Below are positions 50,920 through 59,950 of a DNA stretch of 64,000 nt, one piece after another. Under the pieces are notes generated by a model, which worked only from the letters and a program-made list of their open reading frames with translations, was not told where the DNA came from and searched no databases. Both the position numbers and the translations under genes were made by a program. The stretch is from Streptomyces aureus (lineage in GTDB: Bacteria > Actinomycetota > Actinomycetes > Streptomycetales > Streptomycetaceae). The stretch is taken from positions 62,001 to 126,000 of the forward strand of contig NZ_JNZD01000025.1 of NCBI RefSeq assembly GCF_000725495.1. The letters run 5' to 3'. Within the stretch, counting starts at the first letter, position 1. Each line of letters opens with the position of its first letter.

Positions 50920-51115
50920 ACACCCGCGCCGCGTCCGCGTCCAGCGCGACGGACCACTCCTGGTCGAGGGACCGGTCGAAGTCGTCGGAGAGAACGGCGA
51001 GTCGGCGGTGTCACGGCGCTTCGTGGTGGCGATCTGCACCTGCCGCCGCACGCGGACCCCGCCCTGGTGCGACACCAGTCACCGCCGCCGCGCGAAGCCG
51101 GACACCACGTCATGA
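50903..51115 (+). CDS. CDGSH iron-sulfur domain protein
   Basis: A 70-residue protein with the mitoNEET-type ligand set: VVAICTCRRTRTPPWCDTSH provides C-x-C, C and H in the C-x-C-x2-(S/T)-x3-P-x-C-D-G-(S/A/T)-H pattern. It binds a labile 2Fe-2S cluster. The GTG start lies within the methyltransferase gene and its stop overlaps the ATG of the next gene (ATGA), so the three are translated as a unit. Confidence 0.92.
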   Translation: MPNTPEHPRRVRVQRDGPLLVEGPVEVVGENGESAVSRRFVVAICTCRRTRTPPWCDTSHRRRAKPDTTS

Positions 51116-52137
51116 CGGGCGTACCACTGCCGCAGCCGCGCGGCCCGTTGTCGGCCGCGGTCCTCGCCGCGCTCGCCGGGTCCGACGCCCCGTTCCCGGC
51201 CGTCCCCGCCGACGCCTACGGCGACGACCTCCAGCTCGCCCTGTACGTCCTCTACGAACTCCACTACCGCGGCTTCGACGGCGTACCGGACGACCGTGAG
51301 TGGGACCCACGACTCCTCACCCTGCGCGCCGCGTTGGAGGACCGCTTCCTCAGGGCTCTGCGCGCCGACGTACCGATCGACCCGTCCGACACCGCTCAGC
51401 GCGCGCTGGACGAGCTCCAGCTCGAACCGGTCGGCGAGGTCGACGGCAGCGTCTCCCACTTCCTGCGTGACCACGGCACGCTCGAACACGCCCGGGAATA
51501 CGCGGCGTTGCGCTCGCTCTACCACCTCAAGGAGGCCGATCCGCACGCCTGGGTGATCCCCCGGCTGCGCGGGCGGGCCAAGGCGGGCATGGTGGCGGTG
51601 GAGTTCGACGAGTTCGGCGCGGGCCGCGCGGACGAGATCCACGCCCGGCTGTTCGCCGACCTGATGACGGACCTGGGCCTGGACACGTCGTACGGGCGCT
51701 ATCTGGACGCCGCGCCCGCGCCGGCACTGGCCACCGTGAACCTCATGTCCCTCTTCGGCCTGCACCGCGCCCTGCGCGGAGCGCTCGTGGGCCACTTCGC
51801 GACCGTCGAGGTGACCTCCTCCCCCGCCTCCCGCCGTCTCGCCCAGGCGCTGGAGCGCATGGACGCCGGTCCCGCCGCCGTCCGCTTCTACACCGAGCAC
51901 GTCGAGGCGGACGCGGTGCACGAACAGGTGGTACGGCACGAGGTCGTCGCCGGACTCCTGGCCGACGAGCCGTGGCTGGAGTCAGACGTGGTGTTCGGGA
52001 TCCGGACCACCGGCCACCTGGAGGACCGCCTGGCGGCACCGCTGCTGACGGCCTGGCGCGAGGGCGGGTCCGCGCTCGGGGGCATCGGCCTGGAGACCGG
52101 ACCGAAGCACCTCAGTACGTCACCTGATCCGAACTGA
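51112..52137 (+). CDS. Iron-containing redox enzyme (heme-oxygenase-like fold)
   Basis: A 341-residue all-helical protein of the HemeO-like diiron group. LALYVLYELHYRGFDGVPDD, HFLRDHGTLEHAREYAALRS, MVAVEFDEFGAGRADEIHAR and VVRHEVVAGLLADEPW hold the Glu/His residues spaced as in diiron oxygenases (for example CADD- and SznF-like families). It is probably an oxidase or oxygenase of an unknown small substrate. The start overlaps the stop of the CDGSH gene, which may supply or take electrons from it. Confidence 0.87.
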   Translation: MTGVPLPQPRGPLSAAVLAALAGSDAPFPAVPADAYGDDLQLALYVLYELHYRGFDGVPDDREWDPRLLTLRAALEDRFLRALRADVPIDPSDTAQRALDELQLEPVGEVDGSVSHFLRDHGTLEHAREYAALRSLYHLKEADPHAWVIPRLRGRAKAGMVAVEFDEFGAGRADEIHARLFADLMTDLGLDTSYGRYLDAAPAPALATVNLMSLFGLHRALRGALVGHFATVEVTSSPASRRLAQALERMDAGPAAVRFYTEHVEADAVHEQVVRHEVVAGLLADEPWLESDVVFGIRTTGHLEDRLAAPLLTAWREGGSALGGIGLETGPKHLSTSPDPN

Positions 52138-52656
52138 AGATCCCACGTCCGTCAGTTGGCGGTCGTGGTCTCCCAGGGATGTCCGAGAGGGACGTCGAAG
52201 CTGGGCCGGCTCGGTGAGCAGCGGCCGCGGGAGTTCCACCGCGTGACCGGACACCAACGGGGGGGGCGGAAGATCATTCACGGAATCACGGTCAGAGCCT
52301 TGAAATTGACCACCCCCTGCTCAGAGGTGACCCCACAACTGCTCAGCGGATTTCCCCATCCTCAGGGCGCCTCACCTGCCGACGGACTCCGTGAACCGTC
52401 ACGCGTGAACCAGCGCCAGGAACGCCGCATCCTCGTTCCTCTCCCACCGGCAGCCCCTCGCAGGGCCCACGGACGCGTCGGCGCGTCCCTTCAGCTCCGT
52501 GCAGTACCCACTCGGTCCGCGGAGCAGGTATCTCTCGTCCGTGATGCCACGCTTCTTTTTCGTATGGCTCCGACGCCGCCTGCACGGCCCTGGGCAGTGG
52601 CACCCCTCGGAACTCCTGGTTCTACTTGTAGGGCGACCTTTGGAAGGAGTCTCGTC
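52138..52656. other. Intergenic region, no clear gene
   Basis: 519 bases between the iron-enzyme operon and the F420-type reductase. On the minus strand a frame closes with PSFDVPLGHPWETTTAN at about 52154-52204, which reads like a protein C-terminus, but no domain precedes it, so I treat it as a possible decayed gene end. The promoter of the next gene should lie close to 52600-52640. Confidence 0.45.
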
Positions 52657-53232
52657 GTGACGCACATCTCGATCGTTGGCAAGGGCAACATGGGACAGGC
52701 CATCTCCGGCGTCCTGACCAAGGGCGGCAACACGGTGGAGCTGCTGGGAAGCGGTGACGCGGACAAGCCGCTCAGCGGTGAGATCGTGATTCTGGCCGTG
52801 CCGTTCCCGGCCGTCGACCAGGTGCTCGGCCAGCGCGCCGGACAGTTCGACGGAAAGATCGTCGTCGATATTTCCAACCCGGTGGACTTCGAGACTTTCG
52901 ACGGGCTCGCAGTGCCCGCCGACTCCTCCGCCACCGCGGAGATCGCCCGCAAGCTCCCGAACGCTCGCGTGATCAAGGCGTTCAACACCAATTTCGCCGC
53001 CACCCTGGCCTCCGGCAGCGTTGGCGCCCTGGAGACCACAGTGTCCATCGCCGGCGACGACACAAATGCCAAGAGCGCCCTGGCCGATCTTGTCACCGCC
53101 GGCGGCCTGAAGGCGATAGACGCCGGGGCCCTCAAGCGCGCCCGGGAGCTGGAAGCCCTCGGATTCCTGCAGATCACCCTGGCTGCGGCCGAGAAGATCT
53201 CCTGGACAGGCGGCTTCGGCATCGCGGGCTGA
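52657..53232 (+). CDS. NADPH-dependent F420 reductase-like protein
   Basis: A 191-residue Rossmann protein of the F420H2:NADP oxidoreductase family. ISIVGKGNMGQAISGVLTKG is the nucleotide-binding loop, VILAVPFPAVDQVL the second strand, VVDISNPVDFETFDGL the third and RVIKAFNTNFAATLASG the conserved active-site segment. The closing helix with RARELEALGFLQITLA completes the fold. The start is GTG at 52657 with AAGGAG six bases upstream; longer frames are not supported. Confidence 0.93.
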   Translation: MTHISIVGKGNMGQAISGVLTKGGNTVELLGSGDADKPLSGEIVILAVPFPAVDQVLGQRAGQFDGKIVVDISNPVDFETFDGLAVPADSSATAEIARKLPNARVIKAFNTNFAATLASGSVGALETTVSIAGDDTNAKSALADLVTAGGLKAIDAGALKRARELEALGFLQITLAAAEKISWTGGFGIAG

Positions 53233-53435
53233 CCCGAACGATCACCATCGCACCGCGGGAGCCGCCCAGCTATTGCAGGGCTTCCTGCGACTACTCCGGC
53301 TTCGGAGACCGGAGGGCAACAGCACGGTCGTTCCGCTGAAGCAGCTACCCGAGCAGCGAGACGGGTTCGTATCCACGGGCTCTGAACGTGCGCACCCCTC
53401 CCTCGGCGCCAACAGCCATGCCATGATGATGAGTT

Positions 53436-53813
53436 ATGACTGAGGGGGAGGATGTGCCCACCCGTGCGATCCGGGTCCGGCTGGACGCCACCGCGAATCA
53501 GAGCGACATCGGCGCTCTGAAGAAGTGGCTGGAGCGAGAGAAGCCGCTGGAGGACCTGGTCCGAAACGGGGATCTGCGGATCCAGGAGAGCGCCGGAACC
53601 GACGAGCAGGGCACAGACGAACACGGCACGCCCATGGGTGCCGGCATCGAGATCCTCATGCTGCTCTCCGGGGCGGCCGCGCAGACCTTGTTCGACACTG
53701 TGCTGAGGCAGGTGGGAAGGGGCGTCAAAGCCTGGTACGAAAACCGCCGTTCCGTGGAGAGCGGCGATCCGCCCGACTACGACGTCGACCCGGTGAACCT
53801 CGACGAGACGTAG
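53436..53813 (+). CDS. EACC1 (effector-associated constant component 1)
   Basis: A 125-residue protein with the EACC1 pattern: a short acidic start, RVRLDATANQSDIGALKKWL as helix-strand lead, a charged middle (EKPLEDLVRNGDLRIQE) and a hydrophobic helix ending in a basic tract (GIEILMLLSGAAAQTLFDTV, then LRQVGRGVKAWYENRR). EACC1 is known as the constant adaptor in NTP-dependent conflict systems whose effectors are caspases, CHAT peptidases or other toxic domains. The caspase gene starts four bases after its stop, so adaptor and effector are co-translated, the usual arrangement. Confidence 0.87.
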   Translation: MTEGEDVPTRAIRVRLDATANQSDIGALKKWLEREKPLEDLVRNGDLRIQESAGTDEQGTDEHGTPMGAGIEILMLLSGAAAQTLFDTVLRQVGRGVKAWYENRRSVESGDPPDYDVDPVNLDET

Positions 53814-53817
53814 ACCG

Positions 53818-56577
53818 GTGCTTCGCTTCGACCCGCGTGGAGAGGTGAACCGGGCACTGCTGATCGGCGTGTCCGCGTACGACTCCACACGGCCGAACGA
53901 CCCGCACGGCGTCCCCGGCGCCCTCGCTGCCGTGGCATACAACCTCCCTGTCCTGGAAGAGGCGTTGCTGCACAGTGGCGTCTTCCGCAAGGGAGAGATC
54001 GTCGTCTCCCGGTCGCCGTACCTGGACGCGTTCAGCGAGTCGCTGCGCACCGCCGCCGACGAGGCCGAAGGACTGCTCCTCTTCTATTTCGCGGGTCACG
54101 GGGCCGTGCCCAGCGCGGGCGACGAACTCTGGCTGCAGATGCGAAACGCGCGCGTCGTACCGGGCAGCCGAGCTGTCTTCCCGGGCGCCGACCCGTTTTC
54201 CAGCGTGCTGACCGTGCTCGCCACGAGCCGGGCCCGGCACGTGGTCATCGTCCTCGACTGCTGCAACGCGGGCAACGCCGCCCAGGTGTGCGAGGCGCTC
54301 GCCGACCGGCGTCGTTTCTCCGTGCTGATGAGCGTGCAGGCGAACAACCGGATCGACACGGGGAACGACAGGACGCCCACGCCGTTCACGGCCCGCCTTG
54401 CGCGGCTGCTGGAAGAGGGCATCGACAACCGGGACACCGACTTCTCGTTCCACGATCTGTCGGAGGCTCTCAAAGCGCACATGCGCACCCACCACCGGAC
54501 CCTGCGCAACGAGCCGTGGGAGCCGCAGCGTTGGGGAGACACCGACCTCCTCCTCGCCGACCCCTCCCGCGGGGAACCGACCGCTCCCTCGGCTACGGTC
54601 CCGCAGCCTCCGCCGACTTCCGTGACACCGCCGCGGGACGCCTCGAAGACGGCAGCCGACAGGTCGGCGGAGTCCGGCGGCGACCGGGATCAGTGGTCCG
54701 GTTCGCCACAACCCGGGCAGCCTCGGCAACCAGACCTACCGGCGGAGGTGAGCGGAGGCACCGGTGGACTGCCCTGGTGGCACAACCTGTTCACCCGGCT
54801 TCGTTCCTGGGCCCTGGCCGTGCCGGCGGCCGCCGCCCGGGTGCTGATGTGGCTGCGGTGCAGGCCCGGCCACGCGGCGGTCGCCGCGGCCCTCGTCACA
54901 GCCGCGGGCATCGGCGGCTACCTGGCCCTGGCCGGCACCGGCTCCGACCAGCCGCCCTGCGGCCCGCCCCTCGAACTGCGGCTGCTCACCGACCCTGACA
55001 TCGAATCCACCGTGCGCAAGGCCGCGGACGCTTACCTGACGTCCACACCGAACACCACACACCTTGGCTGCCGGCGCAGCGGCATCACGGTGTACAGCGC
55101 GGGCTCGGCACAGGCCGCGGCGGGCTTCCACGACCAGTCCGACCCCTGGCAGCGCCCTGTCAGCGACGACCTCGACCCCCAACGCGACATCGGCCCGCAA
55201 CCGGACATCTGGATTCCGGCATCCTCCGGGAGCGTGGCCCGGGCACAACCGGTGGAGCCGCCCCGGAAGTACCTTGCACTGGAACCCGACAGCCCGTTCG
55301 CCTACTCCCCGATGGTGCTGTCCGTGCCGCAGAACATCGCCGAGGCCTCGGTGGGCGACCGGACGGGACATCCGCTCACCACACTCAGGGAGCTTCTCAC
55401 CCGACAGCAGAAAGGCGCCGACGTGCGGCGCCCGGACCCCGAGTACACGGATTCCGCACTGCTGGCGACCATCGGCCTGTACGGCACCGGCGCGAGCGGG
55501 GTGAGTGAAGCCGAAGCAAGCGTGGCGCAGTCGGGACCGCCCTCGCTCACGGGCTCCGATCTGCTGTGCACGCTGCCGGACGACAGCAGCACCGACAGCC
55601 GCACCGCCGCTCTCGTCCCCGAGTTCCTGATGGTCAGCGGTGTCGACTGCGACCGGACGACGCGCAGCCGGCGGATGGCCGAGTACCCCACAAACGTGCC
55701 GGCCCTCGACCCCACCTTCGTCCGCGTGCGCTGGCAGGACGCCGACCGCGACCGAGCGGCTCGCGACGAGGCTGTCAGTCGCTTCCAAGTCTGGCTCACT
55801 CAAGGCGGTGGCACCGCCGGGAAGCCCGTCGGCGGTCTGGACATCTTCGGCGAAGACGGCTTCCGCAGGGTGTCAGGCGCTCATGACTTCCTTGCCACGC
55901 CCGAAACGGACACCGGGACCCTCGCCCACCCCGGACGGCTGCCCGGCCCCGCCGATGCCCACACGATGGCCTCAGCCCTGCGGAACTACCGGAACGCCAA
56001 CGGCCCCGGCCAGGTTCTGTTCCTGCTCGACAGCTCCGGTTCGATGGGTGATCTCTGGGAGGGGCCGGGCGGTGCCCCCGGCATCCTCAAGCAGTCGCTC
56101 GCAGGCCTCGGCGACCAGGACGAGTACGGCGTCTGGTCCGTGACCTCGGGCGGCGGCCGAACGTCGGACGTGCTGCTGCCCTTCGGCCGCCACCGGCGGG
56201 CGGACGCCGAGAAGACGATCGACGAGAAGGCAGCGGTCCGTGACGCCGAATCCGACCCGGACGGCGCGCTGAGGGCCGCCATGAAGTTCATGGCCGGGCG
56301 GGGCAAGGACGACGAGCACCCTCAGCTGATCGTGTACGTCACCGACGACGAGGACAACAATCATTTCACCGGCAAAGGACTGGACGTTCTCTCCGACTCG
56401 GTGAAGAGAACGGGGATTCCGGTGCTCATGGCAGCCCTGGACAGCGGCGGTTGCGACCGAGGCAAGCCGGACGCGCGCATCTCCGAGGCGAGCGGCGGAC
56501 GCTGCCTGGACACCAAGGGCGACCTCGTGGCGGGCCTGCGGGACGAGGTAGCCCGAACCGGAACGGGGGACGAGTGA
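53818..56577 (+). CDS. EACC1-associated caspase with membrane helix, substrate-binding and vWA domains
   Basis: A 919-residue protein. Residues 1-245 are a caspase: LLFYFAGHGAVP (His94) and VVIVLDCCNAGN (Cys149, by alignment to DxCHSG) form the dyad. A Pro/Thr-rich linker is followed by one transmembrane helix (HAAVAAALVTAAGIGGYLAL, about 352-372). The outer part has a substrate-binding-protein-like domain (about 380-700, with several Cys pairs) and a von Willebrand A domain (about 730-919) with MIDAS LLDSSGSMGD and YVTDDEDNN. The caspase would be inside and the sensor outside. GTG 53818 follows the EACC1 stop by four bases, and the next start overlaps its own stop. Confidence 0.9.
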   Translation: MLRFDPRGEVNRALLIGVSAYDSTRPNDPHGVPGALAAVAYNLPVLEEALLHSGVFRKGEIVVSRSPYLDAFSESLRTAADEAEGLLLFYFAGHGAVPSAGDELWLQMRNARVVPGSRAVFPGADPFSSVLTVLATSRARHVVIVLDCCNAGNAAQVCEALADRRRFSVLMSVQANNRIDTGNDRTPTPFTARLARLLEEGIDNRDTDFSFHDLSEALKAHMRTHHRTLRNEPWEPQRWGDTDLLLADPSRGEPTAPSATVPQPPPTSVTPPRDASKTAADRSAESGGDRDQWSGSPQPGQPRQPDLPAEVSGGTGGLPWWHNLFTRLRSWALAVPAAAARVLMWLRCRPGHAAVAAALVTAAGIGGYLALAGTGSDQPPCGPPLELRLLTDPDIESTVRKAADAYLTSTPNTTHLGCRRSGITVYSAGSAQAAAGFHDQSDPWQRPVSDDLDPQRDIGPQPDIWIPASSGSVARAQPVEPPRKYLALEPDSPFAYSPMVLSVPQNIAEASVGDRTGHPLTTLRELLTRQQKGADVRRPDPEYTDSALLATIGLYGTGASGVSEAEASVAQSGPPSLTGSDLLCTLPDDSSTDSRTAALVPEFLMVSGVDCDRTTRSRRMAEYPTNVPALDPTFVRVRWQDADRDRAARDEAVSRFQVWLTQGGGTAGKPVGGLDIFGEDGFRRVSGAHDFLATPETDTGTLAHPGRLPGPADAHTMASALRNYRNANGPGQVLFLLDSSGSMGDLWEGPGGAPGILKQSLAGLGDQDEYGVWSVTSGGGRTSDVLLPFGRHRRADAEKTIDEKAAVRDAESDPDGALRAAMKFMAGRGKDDEHPQLIVYVTDDEDNNHFTGKGLDVLSDSVKRTGIPVLMAALDSGGCDRGKPDARISEASGGRCLDTKGDLVAGLRDEVARTGTGDE

Positions 56578-57992
56578 TGCGATCACGGACACCGGCCCTG
56601 CGATGGGTACTGGCCGCGCTGCTCACGGCCTGCACCGCCTGCACCGGCGACAGCGCCCCCACGCCGTCCGGTACCACGGCCGTTCCCGACAGCTCCGGGG
56701 ACATCGTCGTGGCCAGCGGGCGGGACGTCACAGGCAAGGGCGGCATCCGCCAACAGCTCATCGACACGTGGAACGCGCGACAGGACCGGCTGCACACGGG
56801 CCGCCACGCGCGCCTCGTGGAACTTCCGGGCTCGGCGGACGAACAGCGCAGCCAGCTCCTCGGGGCGCTGCAGTCCGACAGCGCGCAGTACGACGTCATC
56901 AACCTCGACGTCACCTGGGTACCGGAGTTCGCCGAGGCGGGGCTGATCCGCCCGCTGCCCATGGGCATGGTGGACGCGGACGTCATCCCGTCGGTGGCCG
57001 CCACCGCCCGGTGGAACGGAGAGGTCTACGCGGTCCCGTTCAACAGCGATGTCGGGCTGCTCTACTACCGCACCGACTACCTGAAGAAGGCGGGAGTCCA
57101 GAACACCGACCTGAGCAAGGGCCTGGACTGGGCGAGGCTGAAGGAGCTGATCGACACGCTCGACGAGTCGAGCGGCAAGGACAGGCCGAGAGGCTACGAG
57201 AAGGGCTGGACCGCACAGTTCGGCGCGTACGAGGGCCGCACGGTCAACGGTGTGGAAGCATTCGAGTCCGCCCAGGACACCGTCACCCTCACCGACGACC
57301 AGGGCCGCTACACCGCCTCGGTGCAGGATCTGGAGAACGGCCTCGCGGAACTGCGCGGCCGCACCCAAGGCCCGTACCTCCTCAAGGACGCCCTCCACTC
57401 CGACGAGGACGAGTCGCTCACCGACTTCACGAACGGCCGGACGGCGTTCCTGCGGCATTGGCCGTACGCCTACCGCACCTTGCACCAGTCCCTGGGCGGC
57501 ACGCAGCTGGGCGTGGCACCGCTGCCCGGCAAGGCGGTACTCGGCGGGCAGAACCTCGCGCTGACCCGGTCGTCCGGGCAGCAGCCCGGGGCGCGTGACC
57601 TGATCGGGTTCCTGACCGGCGCAGAGAGCGAACGGTGTCTGCTCGACGCGGGGTTCGCCGCCACACGCACGTCCGCCTACCTGAACGACGACGTCACCTG
57701 CGGCTCCGAGACGCCCTCCGCGGCCGCGAGTGCCAGCGCATCCCCCTCGCTGGCGGGCGAGAGCACCGACCGGATGCCACGCGACACCCGCGGACGACCC
57801 CGGTACGCCCCTGACATCCTTCTCCCGGCACTCACCGACGCCGTGTCCCGACCGCGCACCCCTCTCTACGGAGCGTTCACCCAGACCTTCGCCACCGAGC
57901 TCGGCAAGCTCTTCACCAACGACCCGCCGAGCGACAGCGAACTCGCCGAGGAGCTGGACAAGTCACTCCGCCATGTCCTGCCCGCCGGCTGA
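56577..57992 (+). CDS. Substrate-binding lipoprotein (extracellular solute-binding family 1)
   Basis: A 471-residue lipoprotein. The signal peptide ends LLTACTACTGD, with Cys20 or Cys23 as lipidation site. The mature part is an ABC-type solute-binding fold: DIVVASGRDVTGKGGIRQQL, YDVINLDVTWVPEFAEAGLI, VYAVPFNSDVGLLYYRTDYL and NGRTAFLRHWPYAYRTLHQS, with the usual two lobes. No ABC permease or ATPase is nearby, so it is not an uptake system. The ATG overlaps the caspase stop by one base (TGATG), so it belongs to the conflict operon and may be the ligand-binding partner of the outer substrate-binding/vWA domains. Confidence 0.9.
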   Translation: MRSRTPALRWVLAALLTACTACTGDSAPTPSGTTAVPDSSGDIVVASGRDVTGKGGIRQQLIDTWNARQDRLHTGRHARLVELPGSADEQRSQLLGALQSDSAQYDVINLDVTWVPEFAEAGLIRPLPMGMVDADVIPSVAATARWNGEVYAVPFNSDVGLLYYRTDYLKKAGVQNTDLSKGLDWARLKELIDTLDESSGKDRPRGYEKGWTAQFGAYEGRTVNGVEAFESAQDTVTLTDDQGRYTASVQDLENGLAELRGRTQGPYLLKDALHSDEDESLTDFTNGRTAFLRHWPYAYRTLHQSLGGTQLGVAPLPGKAVLGGQNLALTRSSGQQPGARDLIGFLTGAESERCLLDAGFAATRTSAYLNDDVTCGSETPSAAASASASPSLAGESTDRMPRDTRGRPRYAPDILLPALTDAVSRPRTPLYGAFTQTFATELGKLFTNDPPSDSELAEELDKSLRHVLPAG

Positions 57993-58258
57993 GCCCCGCA
58001 CCGAAGCTTCACGGGGTCGGACAGGTCGAGCCGGACCTCCGTCGCTCTGGTCACAGGACTGGGCGAGCTGCGCAACGGAGTCCGGGTGAGTGCCTGTGAC
58101 GCTCTCATCGCAATGGGGGCAGATGGGGAACGCTCCCGCTGAGACCCCCAAAAGCGTGGCCATGCGTGTCTGTGCAGGTGACTGGCCGTCACGGACTGGG
58201 CCGGCGGCTACAGGCCACGTCCATTCGTGGTGTGGCAGGTAGAACGGCTTATCGATGC

Positions 58259-58279
58259 GAACGGTTTCCGAGACCGTTC
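58259..58279. promoter_or_regulatory. Palindrome upstream of the secreted protein gene
   Basis: GAACGGT at 58259-58265 and ACCGTTC at 58273-58279 form a perfect 7-base inverted repeat with a 7-base spacer; a half-site GAACGG recurs at about 58242. It lies about 140 bases before the GTG start at 58423. The interval 57993-58422 otherwise holds no gene I can support. Confidence 0.4.
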
Positions 58280-58422
58280 CACTAAAGAGCCAATCGCGGC
58301 ATATGCCAGCGCGTCGTGACATCTGTAGTTACGGAGAGTGTTTGGGTGACATGAAGTAGACAGGGACCTGGCTCAGGTTCTTGTTCTGCGCTCCGATCAA
58401 TCCCAAGGAATAGGAGCAGGAC

Positions 58423-59211
58423 GTGGAAGCTCTCTTTGGCGTGAAGCGGAAAATCGCGCTGGGAGTCACAGCACTGGCCGCGATCGCTGTCTCGGCTGTC
58501 CCAGGGTCAGCAACGCCCTCCGCAGCCGGAAACCAGGCCGGCTCGGATCATTGGGGCGTGATCACCCGCAACACGATCGGCTCGCCTGTCGCCGCCCTGA
58601 GGAACGGCCCGTTCGGGTCCTTCGGCGTCACCGGCCCCTCCGCGAGGCCGCCCTACGGAACGGGCAGCCTCGGCATCGAGGTGGCGGACAACTCCACCTC
58701 CCTCACTCCGCCCAGTGAGAAGGTCGACTTCGGCAACGAGGTCGACTTCTACGGCAACCCGGTACTGGGACTGAACAAGGTCGGTTTCCACGTCTTCCAG
58801 ACCGGTGAGAACACCTCTCACGGCGGTCCGGGGAACATGCCGAACATCAAGTTCGAGATCAACCCGAACCTCACCGCAGCCCCGGCCACCACCTACTCCT
58901 CGATGGTGTGGCTGCCGCCCGCCGCCCCCGTGACCGACCGCTGGAGCCCCTACCTGGACGCCACTACGACCGGCCAGTGGTTCCTCACAGGCAATGCGGG
59001 CACCACGACCGGCTGCAACCAGAGCACTCCGTGCACCTTCACCCAGTTGAAGACCGCTCTCAACGACGGCGGCCCGGCTCCCACCATCTACACCGCCGCC
59101 GTGGGCAAGGGACGCGACAACCTGTGGGCCGGCGCCGTCGACGGCCTGCGCATCAACCAGAACATCTACGACTTCGAGGCCCACGGAGTCAGAACTCTCC
59201 GGGCCAACTGA
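58423..59211 (+). CDS. Secreted hypothetical protein
   Basis: A 262-residue exported protein. The signal peptide is KRKIALGVTALAAIAVSAV with a cut near PGSA-TPS. The mature part has conserved, aromatic-rich stretches (GSDHWGVITRNTIGSPVAAL, GTGSLGIEVADNSTSLTPPS, EVDFYGNPVLGLNKVGFHVF, KGRDNLWAGAVDGLRINQNI), giving a beta-rich, probably carbohydrate- or surface-binding, fold. I do not recognise its family name. Start is GTG at 58423 with AGGAG seven bases upstream. It follows the caspase operon after 430 bases and may be independent. Confidence 0.78.
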   Translation: MEALFGVKRKIALGVTALAAIAVSAVPGSATPSAAGNQAGSDHWGVITRNTIGSPVAALRNGPFGSFGVTGPSARPPYGTGSLGIEVADNSTSLTPPSEKVDFGNEVDFYGNPVLGLNKVGFHVFQTGENTSHGGPGNMPNIKFEINPNLTAAPATTYSSMVWLPPAAPVTDRWSPYLDATTTGQWFLTGNAGTTTGCNQSTPCTFTQLKTALNDGGPAPTIYTAAVGKGRDNLWAGAVDGLRINQNIYDFEAHGVRTLRAN

Positions 59212-59566
59212 ACGGCTCGGCGACCGCGAAGTTGCCGGCGCGTCCGTGGCGGAGTGAAGGGTGGCGGGGCCGCCGCCCGGGCATGGTCCCAAGGGTGCCG
59301 GAGAGGCGATCAAAGCCACCAAGAGTTCGACCCTCACTGCGGATCTACTCGATGTGAACCGACCCAGGGGCCTCACTGCGGTCAACGGCACGCGGTTCCG
59401 GCTCGGCCGCCCACCGACGGACATCCGAGCCGGACCGTGCCTCCCGATGTGCAACTGCGCAGAGCACCGAAGCTGAGCCGACCGAGGTTCGCCGCTCTGC
59501 ACGACCCCGCCTCCCGCAGCTACGACGACCGCTGCCGAGCCCGGGGCGAGCCCCACGCGCAGGGCC
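59212..59566. other. Intergenic region, nothing recognised
   Basis: 355 bases between convergent genes. Short frames have no supported start or domain, and no clear hairpin terminator was found. Confidence 0.5.
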
Positions 59567-59950
59567 CTATTCAGCCACTGGCCCGACCGGGCGAGCCACG
59601 CGTGACTGGCGGCGGATGGCTTCCTCAAGGGCGATACGGATGCCGAGGTTCAGTTCACCGCTGGCCACCCAGGCCGAGAGGAGTTCGGCTATGCGGCGCA
59701 GTGGGATGTGGGCACGCTGGGAGACTTCTCCCAGAACAGGTCGCGCCTCGTCTGCGCGCAGACGGCCGAGAGCCATCACAATCCCCACAGCCTGTTCTAC
59801 CGTTTGAGACACACCGTCCTGCTCTTGTCTGTTCACCTTGTCTAACAAAGGCACGACCTCGCCCCCTCGCGGTAGCTGCGGGTTGGGGGGCGCCGCGGGG
59901 TCGTCGGTGTGGTGGTCTCGGTCTGGACCAGAGCGCAGCGGCTCAGCCAC
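59567..59950 (-). CDS. ANTAR-domain protein
   Basis: A 127-residue protein with a C-terminal ANTAR domain (VEQAVGIVMALGRLRADEAR, PVLGEVSQRAHIPLRRIAEL) that binds tandem RNA hexaloops in transcription antitermination. There is no receiver or GAF domain; the first 45 residues are low complexity. The GTG start has AAGGAGG six bases upstream, a perfect site. Stand-alone ANTAR proteins are common beside SigB-type factors in Streptomyces; the sigma factor gene is divergent here. Confidence 0.85.
   Translation of the reverse strand: MAEPLRSGPDRDHHTDDPAAPPNPQLPRGGEVVPLLDKVNRQEQDGVSQTVEQAVGIVMALGRLRADEARPVLGEVSQRAHIPLRRIAELLSAWVASGELNLGIRIALEEAIRRQSRVARPVGPVAE

Noticed and set aside
54736..55803. 355-codon minus-strand frame inside the caspase gene
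   Set aside because: Antisense shadow; the plus strand has substrate-binding and vWA motifs in one unbroken frame.
57963..58322. 119-codon minus-strand frame with a CPHC motif
   Set aside because: It overlaps the end of the lipoprotein gene, has no ribosome binding site, and one CxxC is not enough to support a gene.
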